The translations under genes were made by a program, and so were the position numbers. Below are positions 55,136-63,865 of a stretch of DNA of 64,000 bases, in pieces. Numbering within the stretch: the stretch's first letter is position 1; each line of letters opens with the position of its first letter. Source of the stretch: Haloplanus ruber (GTDB lineage: Archaea; Halobacteriota; Halobacteria; Halobacteriales; Haloferacaceae); NCBI RefSeq assembly GCF_024494725.1, contig NZ_JANHDK010000001.1, positions 372,001-436,000 of the forward strand, in the 5' to 3' direction. A model generated the notes under the pieces. That model was given only the letters and a program-made list of their open reading frames with translations. It was not told where the DNA came from and did not search any database.

Positions 55136-55831
55136 TCACACCGAGTCAAGGGCGATGTGGCGGGCCTCGGGGACCTCGGTGTCGCTCACCGCCACCGGCG
55201 CCGCCGTCTCCGGTCCGGGGAGGACGACTGTCCCGCCTGCGAGCAACGGGGCGATCACGCCCGCGATCACCGCCCGCGGATCGGCGAGCGACGCCCGAAG
55301 CGCGACGGCCGTCTCGTCGTCCAGCCCTGCCGCGTCGACGACAGTCTCGGCCCGCGTCGACAGGTCGCGGTGTGACCACGTCCGCTCTCCGCGGATCAAC
55401 GCCGGATCGTCCGGTGACCGCTCGCCGGGGGGCATCGCAGGGTTCTCGCTCCAGACGACCTTCTCCCAATGGGTCGTCGTCGTCGCCGCCGGCGCCCCGC
55501 CGTAGACGAGAACCTTCCGCCCGTCGACGTCGAGTTCGGTCTCTCGGTCGACGTGGCCCATCACGACCCGTGCGTCGGCGTCGACATCGAACGTGACGGG
55601 GGCGCCGAGCAGCGCCGCTCCGAACAGCGTCTCGACGACCGGTGGCGCCGGATCGGGCGCGAGCGCCACCCGTGCCCCCTCGTGGACGCCCAGATGGCTG
55701 AGTGCGTGGCCGGCCTTCCACGCCGTCGTGCAGAAATCGCGGTAGCTCACCGCGCGGTCCCGGGTCACGACACGCAACGCGACCCGGTCGCTTCGCCGGT
55801 CGCGGCCGACCAGATCACCGAGGACGCACAT
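55136..55831 (-). CDS. Truncated AMP-binding (ANL) homologue without the P-loop
   Basis: 231 residues resembling only the N-terminal domain of adenylate-forming enzymes. The first part (RAVSYRDFCTTAWKAGHALSHLGVHEGARVALAP...LFGAALLGAPVTFDVDADA) matches the ANL N-terminal subdomain. Where the phosphate-binding TSGTTGxPKG should be, PALIRGERTWSHRDL joins directly, so the loop is absent, and the rest of the domain (AP-LLAGGTVVLP) ends before any A5-A10 motifs. It is thus probably not an enzyme. Its ATG overlaps the dnaJ stop by one base, so it belongs to the dnaJ transcript; a role as a regulator or binding protein is speculation. Confidence 0.7.
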   Translation of the reverse strand: MCVLGDLVGRDRRSDRVALRVVTRDRAVSYRDFCTTAWKAGHALSHLGVHEGARVALAPDPAPPVVETLFGAALLGAPVTFDVDADARVVMGHVDRETELDVDGRKVLVYGGAPAATTTTHWEKVVWSENPAMPPGERSPDDPALIRGERTWSHRDLSTRAETVVDAAGLDDETAVALRASLADPRAVIAGVIAPLLAGGTVVLPGPETAAPVAVSDTEVPEARHIALDSV

Positions 55832-56994
55832 CAGAAACTGCTCTTGATCCGCTCGAAGAAGCCTTCCGTCACGTCGACCTCCTCGCCGCCGGCCTCGGCG
55901 AACGCTTTGAGCGCCTCGCGTTGTTCCTCGTTCAGGTCGTCGGGTGTCACGACCTGCACCTGTACGTAGAGGTCGCCACGGCCCCGCCGCCGGAGTCGCG
56001 GCATGCCCTTCCCCTTCAGGCGGAACGTCTCGCCGCTCTGGGTGCCCGCGGGAACGTCCATCTCGACGCTGCTGTCGATGGTGGGCACCTCGACGGTGTC
56101 ACCGAAGGTCGCCTGCGGGAAGGAGATGGGATGCTGATAGCGGAGATCGTCGCCGTCGCGTTCGAAGTCCGGGTGGTCGGCGACCGACACCTCGATCAGC
56201 AGGTCGCCGTTCGGCCCGCGGTTCTGTCCCGGTGCGCCCTCACCCTCCATCCGGAGGGTCTGCCCGTCGCGGATGCCGGCCGGGATGTCGACCGAGAGCG
56301 TCGACTCCTCGCGGATCTGCCCCTCGCCGCTACAGGTCGAACACGTCTCGCTGTAGAGAGAGCCATCGCCGCCACACCGGCGACAGGTCCCCGTCTGTTG
56401 GACTCGCCCGAACGGCGTCTGTTGCACCTGCGTGACCTGCCCGCGACCGTCGCAGTTGGGACACGTCCGCGTGTCGGCGTCCGGCGGGTGACCCTCGCCG
56501 CCACAGTCGGAACACCGCGACGGCCGCGTGACGGTGAACTCTCGTTCCACACCCTCGAACGCCTCCTCGAGGTCGAGTTCGAGGGACGTGCGGAGGTCCT
56601 GTCCCTGCCGGGGTCGGTCGCCGCCGCCACCGCCGCCGCGGCCGCCACCGAAGAACTGCTCGAAGATATCTTCGAAGCCGCCGGCGCCGCCACCCGCGCC
56701 GCCGAAGGGGTTGCCGCCACCGGCGCCGGCGCCGCCACCTGCGCCACCGTCGAAGCCGCCGCGCTTTTCGGCCTGTTCGAAGCGCTCGTGACCCATCTGG
56801 TCGTAGGCCTGCCGCTTCTCTTCGTCGGTGAGCACCTCCTTTGCCTTCTGTATCTGCTTGAACTTCTCCTCGGCGTCGGGGTCGTCGCTCACGTCCGGGT
56901 GGTACTCCGAGGCCTTCTTGCGGTACGCCGCCTGGATGTCCTCCTCTGAGGCGTCCCGGGATACGCCGAGCACGTCGTAGAAATCCTCTGTCAT
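55831..56994 (-). CDS. dnaJ: Chaperone DnaJ (Hsp40, type I)
   Basis: 387 residues. J domain at 1-70 with HPD at 32-34; Gly/Phe-type linker around 80-110, extremely Gly-rich; a zinc-finger region with four CxxCxGxG repeats (CSDCGGEG, CPNCDGRG, CRRCGGDG, CSTCSGEG); and a C-terminal substrate-binding domain. Stimulates DnaK ATPase and delivers unfolded proteins. Gene order grpE-dnaK-dnaJ, 51 bases after dnaK. Confidence 0.96.
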   Translation of the reverse strand: MTEDFYDVLGVSRDASEEDIQAAYRKKASEYHPDVSDDPDAEEKFKQIQKAKEVLTDEEKRQAYDQMGHERFEQAEKRGGFDGGAGGGAGAGGGNPFGGAGGGAGGFEDIFEQFFGGGRGGGGGGDRPRQGQDLRTSLELDLEEAFEGVEREFTVTRPSRCSDCGGEGHPPDADTRTCPNCDGRGQVTQVQQTPFGRVQQTGTCRRCGGDGSLYSETCSTCSGEGQIREESTLSVDIPAGIRDGQTLRMEGEGAPGQNRGPNGDLLIEVSVADHPDFERDGDDLRYQHPISFPQATFGDTVEVPTIDSSVEMDVPAGTQSGETFRLKGKGMPRLRRRGRGDLYVQVQVVTPDDLNEEQREALKAFAEAGGEEVDVTEGFFERIKSSF

Positions 56995-57045
56995 CAGTTA
57001 TCCATCCGTATCGTCCCTACCTATTTCAAAAACGCGGCTCGGGGA

Positions 57046-58947
57046 CTACTCCTCGTCCTCGTCGTCTTTCTCCTCGAAGTCGGCGTCGACGTACTCGTCG
57101 TCGGCACCGGCGTCCGGGCCGGGACCGGCACCTGCGCCGGGACCGGCACCCGCACCGCCCATGCCAGCGCCTGCACCGCCGGCGCCGGCCTGTGCCTGTT
57201 GGGCCTGCTCTTGGTACATCTGCTTGCCGATCTCTTGGAGTTCCTCGGACAGCGCCTCCGTCACGTCCTGCAGTTCGTCGGCCGTCGCGTCCTCGTCGTC
57301 GAGGGTCTCCTCGACGTCCGCGATGGCGTCCTCGACGGACCCTCGGATCTCGTCGTCGATCTCCTCTTCGTTTTCCTCGAGGAGCGTCTCGGCGCGCTGG
57401 ATCGAACTCTCGGCGTCGTTGCGGGCCTCGATCCGCTCACGGCGCTGCTGGTCCTCCTCGGCGTGTTCCTCGGCCTCTTCCTGCATCTGCTCGATCTGCT
57501 CGTCGGAGAGACCGGCACCGCCCTCGATGGTGATGGACTCGGCGTTGCCCGAGCCTTTGTCTTCAGCCTCGACGTTGACGATGCCGTTCTCGTCGATGTT
57601 GAAGCCAACCTCGATCTGGGGCGTTCCCGCGGGCGCCGGCGGGATGCCGGTCAGCTGGAACTCGCCGAGCAGTTCGTTCTCCTCGGCGATCTCGCGTTCA
57701 CCCTGGAAGACCCGCACCTGCACCATCGTCTGGTTGTCCGCCGCGGTGGTGAAGATCTTCGACTCCTCGGTCGGGATGGTGGTGTTTTTCTCGATCAGAC
57801 GCTCGAACAGACCACCCTTGACCTCGATCCCCAGCGACAGGGGCGTCACGTCCAGCAGGACGATGTCGTCGACCTCGCCGCCGAGAACGCCGCCCTGGAT
57901 GGCCGCGCCCAGCGCGACCGCCTCGTCGGGGTTGACGTTTTTCTTCGGCTCCTGACCGACGAGGTCCTCGACCTTCTCTTGGACCTGCGGCATCCGCGTC
58001 GACCCGCCGACGAGGATGACCTCGTCGATGTCGCCTTTCGAGTAGCCGGCGTCCGCCAGTGCCTGTTCGGTTGGCTCGACCGTCCGCTCCAGCAGGTCGC
58101 CCGTCAGCGACTCGAACTTCGCGCGGGTGAGCGACGTTTCGAGGTGGATCGGGCCGTCGTCGGTCGCGGTGATGAAGGGAAGGTTGATCTCCGTCTCCTT
58201 GCGCGAGGAGAGTTCAACCTTGGCCTCCTCGGCGGCGTCGTTCAGCCGCTGGAGGGCCTGGCGGTCCTCGCGGAGGTCGATCCCGTGGTTGCTCTCGAAC
58301 TCCTCGGCGAGATGGTCGATGATCGCCTCGTCCCAGTCGTCGCCCCCGAGGTCGTTGTCCCCGTTGGTCGCGACGACCTCGTAGACGCCGCCACCCAGAT
58401 CGAGGACGGACACGTCGAAGGTCCCGCCACCCAGGTCGAACACGAGGACGGTCTGGTCGGACTCGTCGTCGAGACCGTAGGCCATCGAGGCCGCTGTCGG
58501 CTCGTTGACGATGCGCTCGACCTCGAAGCCGGCGATCTCGCCGGCGTCCTTGGTCGCCTGGCGCTGCCGGTCGTTGAAGTACGCCGGCACCGTGATGACC
58601 GCCTTTTTGACGTCGTCGCCGAGGTACTCCTCGGCGTCGCGTTTGATCTTCTGGAGGGTCATCGCCGAGATCTGCTCGGGTGTGTACTCGTCGTCGTCGA
58701 TCTCGACGGTGTAGTCCTCCTCACCCATGTGGCGCTTGATCGACTGGATCGTGCGCTCGGGGTTCTGGACGGCCTGATTTTTCGCCGGCTTCCCGACGAG
58801 TCGCTCGTCGTCGGTGAACGCGACGACGGAGGGTGTCGTCCGATCACCCTCGCCGTTTACGATGATCTCCGGATCGCCGCCCTCCATGACCGCGAACGCG
58901 CTGTTCGTGGTCCCGAGGTCGATGCCCAGAATTTTGTTGCTCGCCAT
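57046..58947 (-). CDS. dnaK: Chaperone DnaK (Hsp70)
   Basis: 633 residues. ATPase domain with [13 protein letters not shown] near the N-terminus, [13 protein letters not shown] and [11 protein letters not shown]; linker [13 protein letters not shown]; substrate-binding and lid domains; and a C-terminal Gly/Ala-rich then strongly acidic tail. The start [12 protein letters not shown] at 58947 is chosen; the frame extends 46 codons upstream. A TATA-like box lies about 31 nt upstream, so dnaK can be transcribed apart from grpE. Confidence 0.97.
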   Translation of the reverse strand: MASNKILGIDLGTTNSAFAVMEGGDPEIIVNGEGDRTTPSVVAFTDDERLVGKPAKNQAVQNPERTIQSIKRHMGEEDYTVEIDDDEYTPEQISAMTLQKIKRDAEEYLGDDVKKAVITVPAYFNDRQRQATKDAGEIAGFEVERIVNEPTAASMAYGLDDESDQTVLVFDLGGGTFDVSVLDLGGGVYEVVATNGDNDLGGDDWDEAIIDHLAEEFESNHGIDLREDRQALQRLNDAAEEAKVELSSRKETEINLPFITATDDGPIHLETSLTRAKFESLTGDLLERTVEPTEQALADAGYSKGDIDEVILVGGSTRMPQVQEKVEDLVGQEPKKNVNPDEAVALGAAIQGGVLGGEVDDIVLLDVTPLSLGIEVKGGLFERLIEKNTTIPTEESKIFTTAADNQTMVQVRVFQGEREIAEENELLGEFQLTGIPPAPAGTPQIEVGFNIDENGIVNVEAEDKGSGNAESITIEGGAGLSDEQIEQMQEEAEEHAEEDQQRRERIEARNDAESSIQRAETLLEENEEEIDDEIRGSVEDAIADVEETLDDEDATADELQDVTEALSEELQEIGKQMYQEQAQQAQAGAGGAGAGMGGAGAGPGAGAGPGPDAGADDEYVDADFEEKDDEDEE

Positions 58948-58972
58948 CTTGTCCGTGATTACCGGTTTAGTT

Positions 58973-58983
58973 CGGTTAAAGGT
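58973..58983 (-). promoter_or_regulatory. Putative TATA box for dnaK
   Basis: Minus-strand ACCTTTAACCG centred about 31 nt before the ATG at 58947; similar TTTA-type repeats follow toward the start. Plausible heat-responsive promoter; heat control is not shown. Confidence 0.45.
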
Positions 58984-59109
58984 TACTAGACGGCCCGAAT
59001 TCGTCGTCCGAACCGGGCCGCTCCCGTCTCCCGATTCGACGGTTGCGCGTGGGTCGTTACCAACACCATTTATGTAGAACTGCAATCCACCGGGACCGCC
59101 CCGGCCGCG

Positions 59110-59715
59110 TTACGCCGAGTCGTCGCTGACCGTCACCTGTGCTTCTTGGATGACCGATCCCGCCATCTCGTAGCCCGGGCGGAACACGTCGGCGATAGTC
59201 CCTTCGGGTTCGTCGCTCTCGACTTTCATCATCACCTCGTGGCGGACCGGGTCGACCTCGTCGCCGGCCGAGGGCTCGATGGCCGCCACGTTCTCCGATT
59301 CGAGGACCCGGTCGAGCGACGCCAGCGTCGACTCCACGCCGTCTCGGATGTCGACGTCGTCGTCCTGTTCGAGCGCTCTGACCAGGTCGTCACGCACCGG
59401 GACCACGCGGGCCACGAAATCCTCCGTCGCACGCTCCTTGAGCTGCTCTTTTTGCTCCTCGGTGCGCTTCTTGTAGTTCTGGAAGTCGGCCTGCTTGCGC
59501 TTCAGTCGTGACTCCAGGTCCTCGGCACGGTCCCGTTCAGCCTCCAGTTCCGCTTCGAGGCCCTCGATCCGTGCTTCGAGGTCCTCGACGGCCGCGCCGA
59601 GGTCGGCGTCGTACTCGGCGACGCGGTCAGCGAGGCTGGTCGTCTCGTCCTCGCCGTCGTCCGCGTCGGGGGCGTCGCCGTCGGTCGTCGTTCCGTCCGC
59701 CGCATCCTCTTGCAT
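59110..59715 (-). CDS. grpE: Nucleotide exchange factor GrpE
   Basis: 201 residues. A long N-terminal coiled coil rich in Glu/Arg (about 35-95, LEARIEGLEAELEAERDRAEDLESRLKRKQADFQN) and the GrpE signature FQNYKKRTEEQ and VRDDLVRAL, ending with a beta domain containing VFRPGYEMAGSVIQEAQVTVS. It releases ADP from DnaK. An acidic, low-complexity N-terminus is typical of haloarchaea. Leaderless-type promoter. Confidence 0.95.
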   Translation of the reverse strand: MQEDAADGTTTDGDAPDADDGEDETTSLADRVAEYDADLGAAVEDLEARIEGLEAELEAERDRAEDLESRLKRKQADFQNYKKRTEEQKEQLKERATEDFVARVVPVRDDLVRALEQDDDVDIRDGVESTLASLDRVLESENVAAIEPSAGDEVDPVRHEVMMKVESDEPEGTIADVFRPGYEMAGSVIQEAQVTVSDDSA

Positions 59716-59738
59716 GGTCGAAGGAAACGCCTCGGGTC

Positions 59739-59747
59739 GCTTAAGGC
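59739..59747 (-). promoter_or_regulatory. Putative TATA box for grpE
   Basis: Minus-strand GCCTTAAGC centred about 28 nt before the ATG at 59715. Confidence 0.4.
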
Positions 59748-59760
59748 TTGCAGAACGCGC

Positions 59761-60501
59761 TCACTGATACATCCCGAGCGGCCGCGCCTGCGAACTCGTC
59801 TCGTCGGCCTCCTGCATCTGTCGGGCCAGCCGCCGTTTGGCACTCCTGATCTCCGCCGCGCGGTCGGTCAACTCCGCGACTGGCACCGTCGTCCCCACCA
59901 GCGGTCCGATCCCCTCCTGAAGCAGGTGGGCGGCCGCTTCCGGGTCCGGGAACTGGGGTGTCGCCTCCACGATCAGTCCGACGGCCGTCCGGTCGGTCCG
60001 CACCGCGTGATTCAGGAGCGCCCCCGTCGGCCCCGACACCAGCCCCGACTCCTCGGGGGACTCGATTCCTACGGCCGCGAGGCTGTCGCTCCCGCCCGCG
60101 GTGCCGACGCCGTACATCGCGGGTGTCGTCCCTTCCTCACGTTTCCGGCCGATGCCGCTCAGGTAGACGTGTGTCCCGCCGCCGCCGTCCCACGCCGACA
60201 GGCACTCGGCGAACTCCAGGGCGGCCGGCGGCGTGACCGGCACGTCGCTTCGGAGGGCCAGCAGCTCACGCTCTTGGTCGGCGTACAGTCGAACGGGCGT
60301 CACCAGTTCGCGGTCGTCGCCCTCGTAGGTCGCCACCGGCGGCAACCCCTCGCAGTGGACGTTCGCGTAATGTACCATCTCGAACGTCTCCGCGAGGTGG
60401 TCGGTGGCGAGTTTGCCCACGAGACCGACCCCCGGTAGTCCCTCGACGAGCGTCGGGTCGTCGAGCGATACGTCGTCGCGGAGTACCTCGATATCGCCCA
60501 T
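59761..60501 (-). CDS. PAC2 family protein (proteasome assembly chaperone-like)
   Basis: 246 residues. Seen: the N-terminal [27 protein letters not shown] (PAC2 family GlpGvGlVg), a middle [22 protein letters not shown] and [13 protein letters not shown] typical of archaeal PAC2 (COG2047/COG1938-type) proteins. These are suspected or known chaperones of proteasome assembly, and this copy sits directly upstream of the grpE-dnaK-dnaJ genes on the same strand, which suggests a proteostasis role. The frame extends far upstream but [10 protein letters not shown] is the natural start. C-terminal part has a basic helix. Confidence 0.8.
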   Translation of the reverse strand: MGDIEVLRDDVSLDDPTLVEGLPGVGLVGKLATDHLAETFEMVHYANVHCEGLPPVATYEGDDRELVTPVRLYADQERELLALRSDVPVTPPAALEFAECLSAWDGGGGTHVYLSGIGRKREEGTTPAMYGVGTAGGSDSLAAVGIESPEESGLVSGPTGALLNHAVRTDRTAVGLIVEATPQFPDPEAAAHLLQEGIGPLVGTTVPVAELTDRAAEIRSAKRRLARQMQEADETSSQARPLGMYQ

Positions 60502-60598
60502 AGGTTGGTCTTCGGTCGGAGGGGTCCTAAGCGTGGCGCGTGACCGAACGGGCTTCCCGACCCCAAAGGCACAAAGCCGCCCGTCCGCTACGGCGCGC

Positions 60599-61591
60599 AT
60601 GGTCACGTTTCTCGCCGGCGGGACGGGCACGCCCAAACTCCTCGACGGCGTGGGCGCCGCCTTCGATCCCGAGACGGTCACGGTCGTCGCCAACACCGGC
60701 GACGACGTGGAACTCGGCGGTCTGCTGGTCTGTCCCGACCTCGACACCGTCCTCTTCGGTGGCGGGGGGGTCCTCGACCGCGAGCGGTGGTGGGGCATTG
60801 ACGGTGATACGACCGCGACCCACGACGAACTCGCGCGAATCGCCGACGCCGCCGACCTTCCAGACGGTCCGCGGTATCTTCCGCCTGATCGACAGACTGC
60901 CGGTCGACGGCTCGCCCGCTGGCGGCGGTTCTCGGGGGTCGCCGAATTCATGGAGATTGGTGACCGTGATCGGGCGGTCCACCTCACCCGTACCAGCCTG
61001 CTGGACGAGGGGGTGTCCCTGACCGCGGTGACCCGCCGTCTCGCCGACGCCTTCGACCTCACGGTCGACCTCCTGCCGATGAGCGACGACCCCGTCGCCA
61101 CCATCGTCCACACTGAGGACGGCGCGATGCACTTCCAGGAGTACTGGGTGGCACGCCGTGCCGCCCCCGCGGTCGAGGACGTCGAGTTCCGGGGCGCCGC
61201 CGACGCCGCACCCACCGCCGCGGTCCGTGCGGCGCTCGACGACCCGGTCGTGATCGGCCCCTCGAACCCGGTCACCAGTGTCGGGCCGATCCGCGCGCTC
61301 CCCGGTGTCGAGGATGCCCTCGCCGACGCGCCGGTCGTCGCCGTCTCGCCTTTCATCGAGGACCGCGTCTTCTCCGGGCCGGCCGACGACCTCATGCGCG
61401 GTGTCGGCCGCGAACCCTCGACCGCCGGCGTCGCCGACGCCTACCCCTTCGTCGACGCCTTCGTCCTCGACACCGACGACGGCACGGCTCTCGACCGCCC
61501 GGTCGTCCGCACCGACACCCGGATCGACGACGCGGCGGACGCCGAACGCGTCGTCGGCGCCGTCGCGTCGGCGCTCGCGGAGGTGACCTGA
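60599..61591 (+). CDS. cofD: 2-phospho-L-lactate transferase (F420 biosynthesis)
   Basis: 330 residues. Family motif [15 protein letters not shown] at 5-19, [14 protein letters not shown], and [14 protein letters not shown]. CofD joins Fo to lactyl-(or enolpyruvyl-)phospho-guanosine in coenzyme F420 synthesis. The first gene of a four-gene operon with overlapping stops and starts: Dus-like (TGATG), CitG-like (GTGA) and DUF447 (GTGA). Divergent from the PAC2 gene. The start [10 protein letters not shown] is fixed by the family; the frame extends 65 codons upstream. Confidence 0.93.
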   Translation: MVTFLAGGTGTPKLLDGVGAAFDPETVTVVANTGDDVELGGLLVCPDLDTVLFGGGGVLDRERWWGIDGDTTATHDELARIADAADLPDGPRYLPPDRQTAGRRLARWRRFSGVAEFMEIGDRDRAVHLTRTSLLDEGVSLTAVTRRLADAFDLTVDLLPMSDDPVATIVHTEDGAMHFQEYWVARRAAPAVEDVEFRGAADAAPTAAVRAALDDPVVIGPSNPVTSVGPIRALPGVEDALADAPVVAVSPFIEDRVFSGPADDLMRGVGREPSTAGVADAYPFVDAFVLDTDDGTALDRPVVRTDTRIDDAADAERVVGAVASALAEVT

Positions 61592-62364
61592 TGCTCGCTC
61601 TCGCCAGCCTCAGCGGCGCCGCCGACGCGGCGTGGGCGCGACACGGCGCACCCTTCGCCGACCTCGCCTTCCTCGGCGGCCTCGCCCTCGACGCGGAGAG
61701 CCGTGCGGCCGCTCGCGACTTGGTTGCCCGCGGCCGCGAGGAGTTTCTCCCCGACGACCCGCTCTCGTTCGCCGACGCCCAACTCGCCGCGCTGGCGGGC
61801 GCGCCGATCCGTCCCGGGCTGAACGTCCGGAGTGCGACTGTCGACCCGATCCGGGCCGCCGCGACCGTCTGTGCCCGCCACGACGCGGTCGTCGAGATCA
61901 ACGCCCACTGCCGGCAGGCGGAACTGTGTGCCGCCGGCTGTGGCGAGACGTTACTTCGCGACGCCGACCGCCTCGCCCGCTACGTCGCCGCCGCGGCCGA
62001 GACGGGCGCGACCGTGAGCGTCAAGGTGCGCACCGAGATCGACGGCGTCGACCTGCCGGCGACCGCCAGACGGGTCGCCGCCGCAGGGGCCGATATCGTC
62101 CACGTCGACGCCATGGACAGCGAACCTGTCGTCGCCGACGTCGCCGCCGTGACGCCTGACACTCGCGTCCTCGCCAACAACGGCGTCCGTGATCGGGAAA
62201 CGGCGTGGGAGTACCTCGCCTACGGCGCCGACGGCGTCAGCGTCGGCCGGCCGAGCGACGACCCGGCGGTGCTTCGGCGGGTCGCCCGCGCCGTCGACGA
62301 CTGGGACCGCCGGGCCGCCGAGCCACCGACGGCCGACCGCCGCGACGGGAGGGTCTTGGAGTGA
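61591..62364 (+). CDS. Dus-related TIM-barrel protein
   Basis: 257 residues. Similar to tRNA-dihydrouridine synthases: VVEINAHCRQAELCAAGCGETLLRDADRLARYV (Dus NxGCP and GaaLL parts, here altered), VSVKVRTEID, and VHVDAMD, then NNGVRDRETAWEYLAYGADGVSVGR (phosphate-binding end of an FMN barrel). It lacks the C-terminal helical domain that binds tRNA in true Dus enzymes, as do the archaeal nifR3-related proteins. It could be a flavin-dependent reductase. Position after cofD suggests a cofactor-biosynthesis job, which is inference. Confidence 0.78.
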   Translation: MLALASLSGAADAAWARHGAPFADLAFLGGLALDAESRAAARDLVARGREEFLPDDPLSFADAQLAALAGAPIRPGLNVRSATVDPIRAAATVCARHDAVVEINAHCRQAELCAAGCGETLLRDADRLARYVAAAAETGATVSVKVRTEIDGVDLPATARRVAAAGADIVHVDAMDSEPVVADVAAVTPDTRVLANNGVRDRETAWEYLAYGADGVSVGRPSDDPAVLRRVARAVDDWDRRAAEPPTADRRDGRVLE

Positions 62365-63236
62365 CCGACGCGGCTCGGTCGGCGGCGCACCCCCGGCCCG
62401 GGATGTCACCGGTCGATCACGCCGAACTCGCCCTGTTGCTGGAGGTGGCGAGTACGCCCAAGCCGGGCAACGTCGACCGTCGTCGGGACCACGCGGACCT
62501 CCGGTTCGAACACTTCCTCGCGGGTGCCGTGGGCGCCCGCCCCGGTCTCGGCGCGGCGGCCGATCCCGACCGCCCGCTCGGCGACGCCTTCGAGCGTGCG
62601 GTCCAGGGCATGAGCCAGCAGGACGGCGACAACACGCAGTTCGGCTGCCTCCTCTTGCTCGTCCCGCTGGTCCGGGCCGCCTCGACGGATCGACTCTCGC
62701 CCGCGGGCGTCGACGCTGTCGTCGACGCGACAACTGTCGACGACGCCGTCGCCTTCTATCGCGCGTTCGAACACGTCGACGTGGCGGTCGACGACCCGCC
62801 GCCGGACGCGACGGCCCTCGACGTGCGCCAGGGTGCCGACGCGGAACCGGCGATCAGAGAGCAGGGGGTGACGCTCGCGGACGTGATGGCCACGAGCGCG
62901 GACCGCGACGGCAACGCCGCGGAGTGGACGGGAGGCTTCGAGCGGACCTTCGCGGCCGCCACCGCCGTCCGCGACGATACGGGGCCGGTCACCGACCGTC
63001 TGGCCCGCGCCTTCCTCGACCTGTTGGCCGAGCGGCCGGACACACTCGTGGCCACCGAACACGGCTCCGAGACGGCCGCAGCGGTGAGCCGACGGGCCGC
63101 GGCCGTCCGCGGTGACCTCGACGCCGCCGAGGATCTGGCCGCGCAGTTCCGCGCCGAGGGGATCAACCCCGGGACGACCGCCGATCTCACCGCGGCGGCG
63201 GCCTTCGTCGCGCTCGAACGGGGGGTGCCGGTGTGA
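62361..63236 (+). CDS. Triphosphoribosyl-dephospho-CoA synthase-like (CitG/MdcB family) protein
   Basis: 291 residues from the GTG at 62361 that overlaps the preceding stop (an ATG at 62403 is the alternative). Seen: LLLEVASTPKPGNVDRRRDH, the CitG family's signature EvsatPKPGnVd, and a QDGDNTQFGCLLLLVPLV segment. In bacteria CitG makes the prosthetic group of citrate lyase; no citrate lyase gene is near, so another substrate is likely. Homologues of this and the next family occur in archaeal and methylotroph cofactor clusters, as far as I recall. Confidence 0.8.
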   Translation: MTDAARSAAHPRPGMSPVDHAELALLLEVASTPKPGNVDRRRDHADLRFEHFLAGAVGARPGLGAAADPDRPLGDAFERAVQGMSQQDGDNTQFGCLLLLVPLVRAASTDRLSPAGVDAVVDATTVDDAVAFYRAFEHVDVAVDDPPPDATALDVRQGADAEPAIREQGVTLADVMATSADRDGNAAEWTGGFERTFAAATAVRDDTGPVTDRLARAFLDLLAERPDTLVATEHGSETAAAVSRRAAAVRGDLDAAEDLAAQFRAEGINPGTTADLTAAAAFVALERGVPV

Positions 63237-63841
63237 CCGCCACCGACGGCTGGCCGGCCGACCTCGCGGGGGTCACCGAGTCGGTGGTGGCGACGCTCGG
63301 CCCCAACGAGCGCTGGAATCAGGCGGCCCTCGGCCTCCACGCGCCCGAGGAGGCGGACGACCCCGTGACTGCGACGACGTGGGGTCACACGCGAACCCGT
63401 GGCAACTTCGAGCGGCGGGGTGGTGGCGTCGTCCAGTTCACGACCGACCCTCGCGAGTTCGTCGCCGCTGCCCTCGACGTGACCGAGACGGACGAGCCGG
63501 TTCGGGACGGGGCGGCGGCGTGGGTCGAGGTGACCGCCGAACGCCTCGACGAGGGGGAAGAAGGCGGCACCGAGTGGGTACGCTGGGCGCTCACGCCGGC
63601 CGAGGCGACGGTTCGGGAGCGACGGGTACCGACGATCAACCGCGGGTTCTACGCCGTCATCGACGCGACAGTGGCGGCCTCGCGCCTCGACGTGCCAGCG
63701 TACGACACCGACGCCCTGCTCGACCGCCTAGCGTACTTCGCGGAGACGGTCGAGCGGTGTGGCGGGCCGGCAGAGCGTGAAGCCTTCGACCGGATCGACG
63801 AACTGACCGACTGGCGTGCGCGGCGGAACGAATCGCTTTAG
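63233..63841 (+). CDS. DUF447 family protein
   Basis: 202 residues starting at a GTG that overlaps the CitG-like stop by 4 bases. Recognised as DUF447 by ESVVATLGPNERWNQAALGLH (family opening, flavin-reductase-like split barrel), RTRGNFERRGGGVVQFTTDPREFVAAALD, and PTINRGFYAVIDATVAASRLD. Members are thought to bind FMN, but the activity is unknown. Its stop lies within the TATA-like box of the following S17e gene, so that gene probably has its own start. Confidence 0.78.
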   Translation: MTATDGWPADLAGVTESVVATLGPNERWNQAALGLHAPEEADDPVTATTWGHTRTRGNFERRGGGVVQFTTDPREFVAAALDVTETDEPVRDGAAAWVEVTAERLDEGEEGGTEWVRWALTPAEATVRERRVPTINRGFYAVIDATVAASRLDVPAYDTDALLDRLAYFAETVERCGGPAEREAFDRIDELTDWRARRNESL

Positions 63842-63843
63842 TG
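63835..63843 (+). promoter_or_regulatory. Putative TATA box for rps17e
   Basis: GCTTTAGTG overlaps the DUF447 stop codon and is centred about 27 nt before the S17e ATG at 63866; leaderless type. Confidence 0.4.
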
Positions 63844-63865
63844 GCCCAGTAGCACAACTGTCCGT

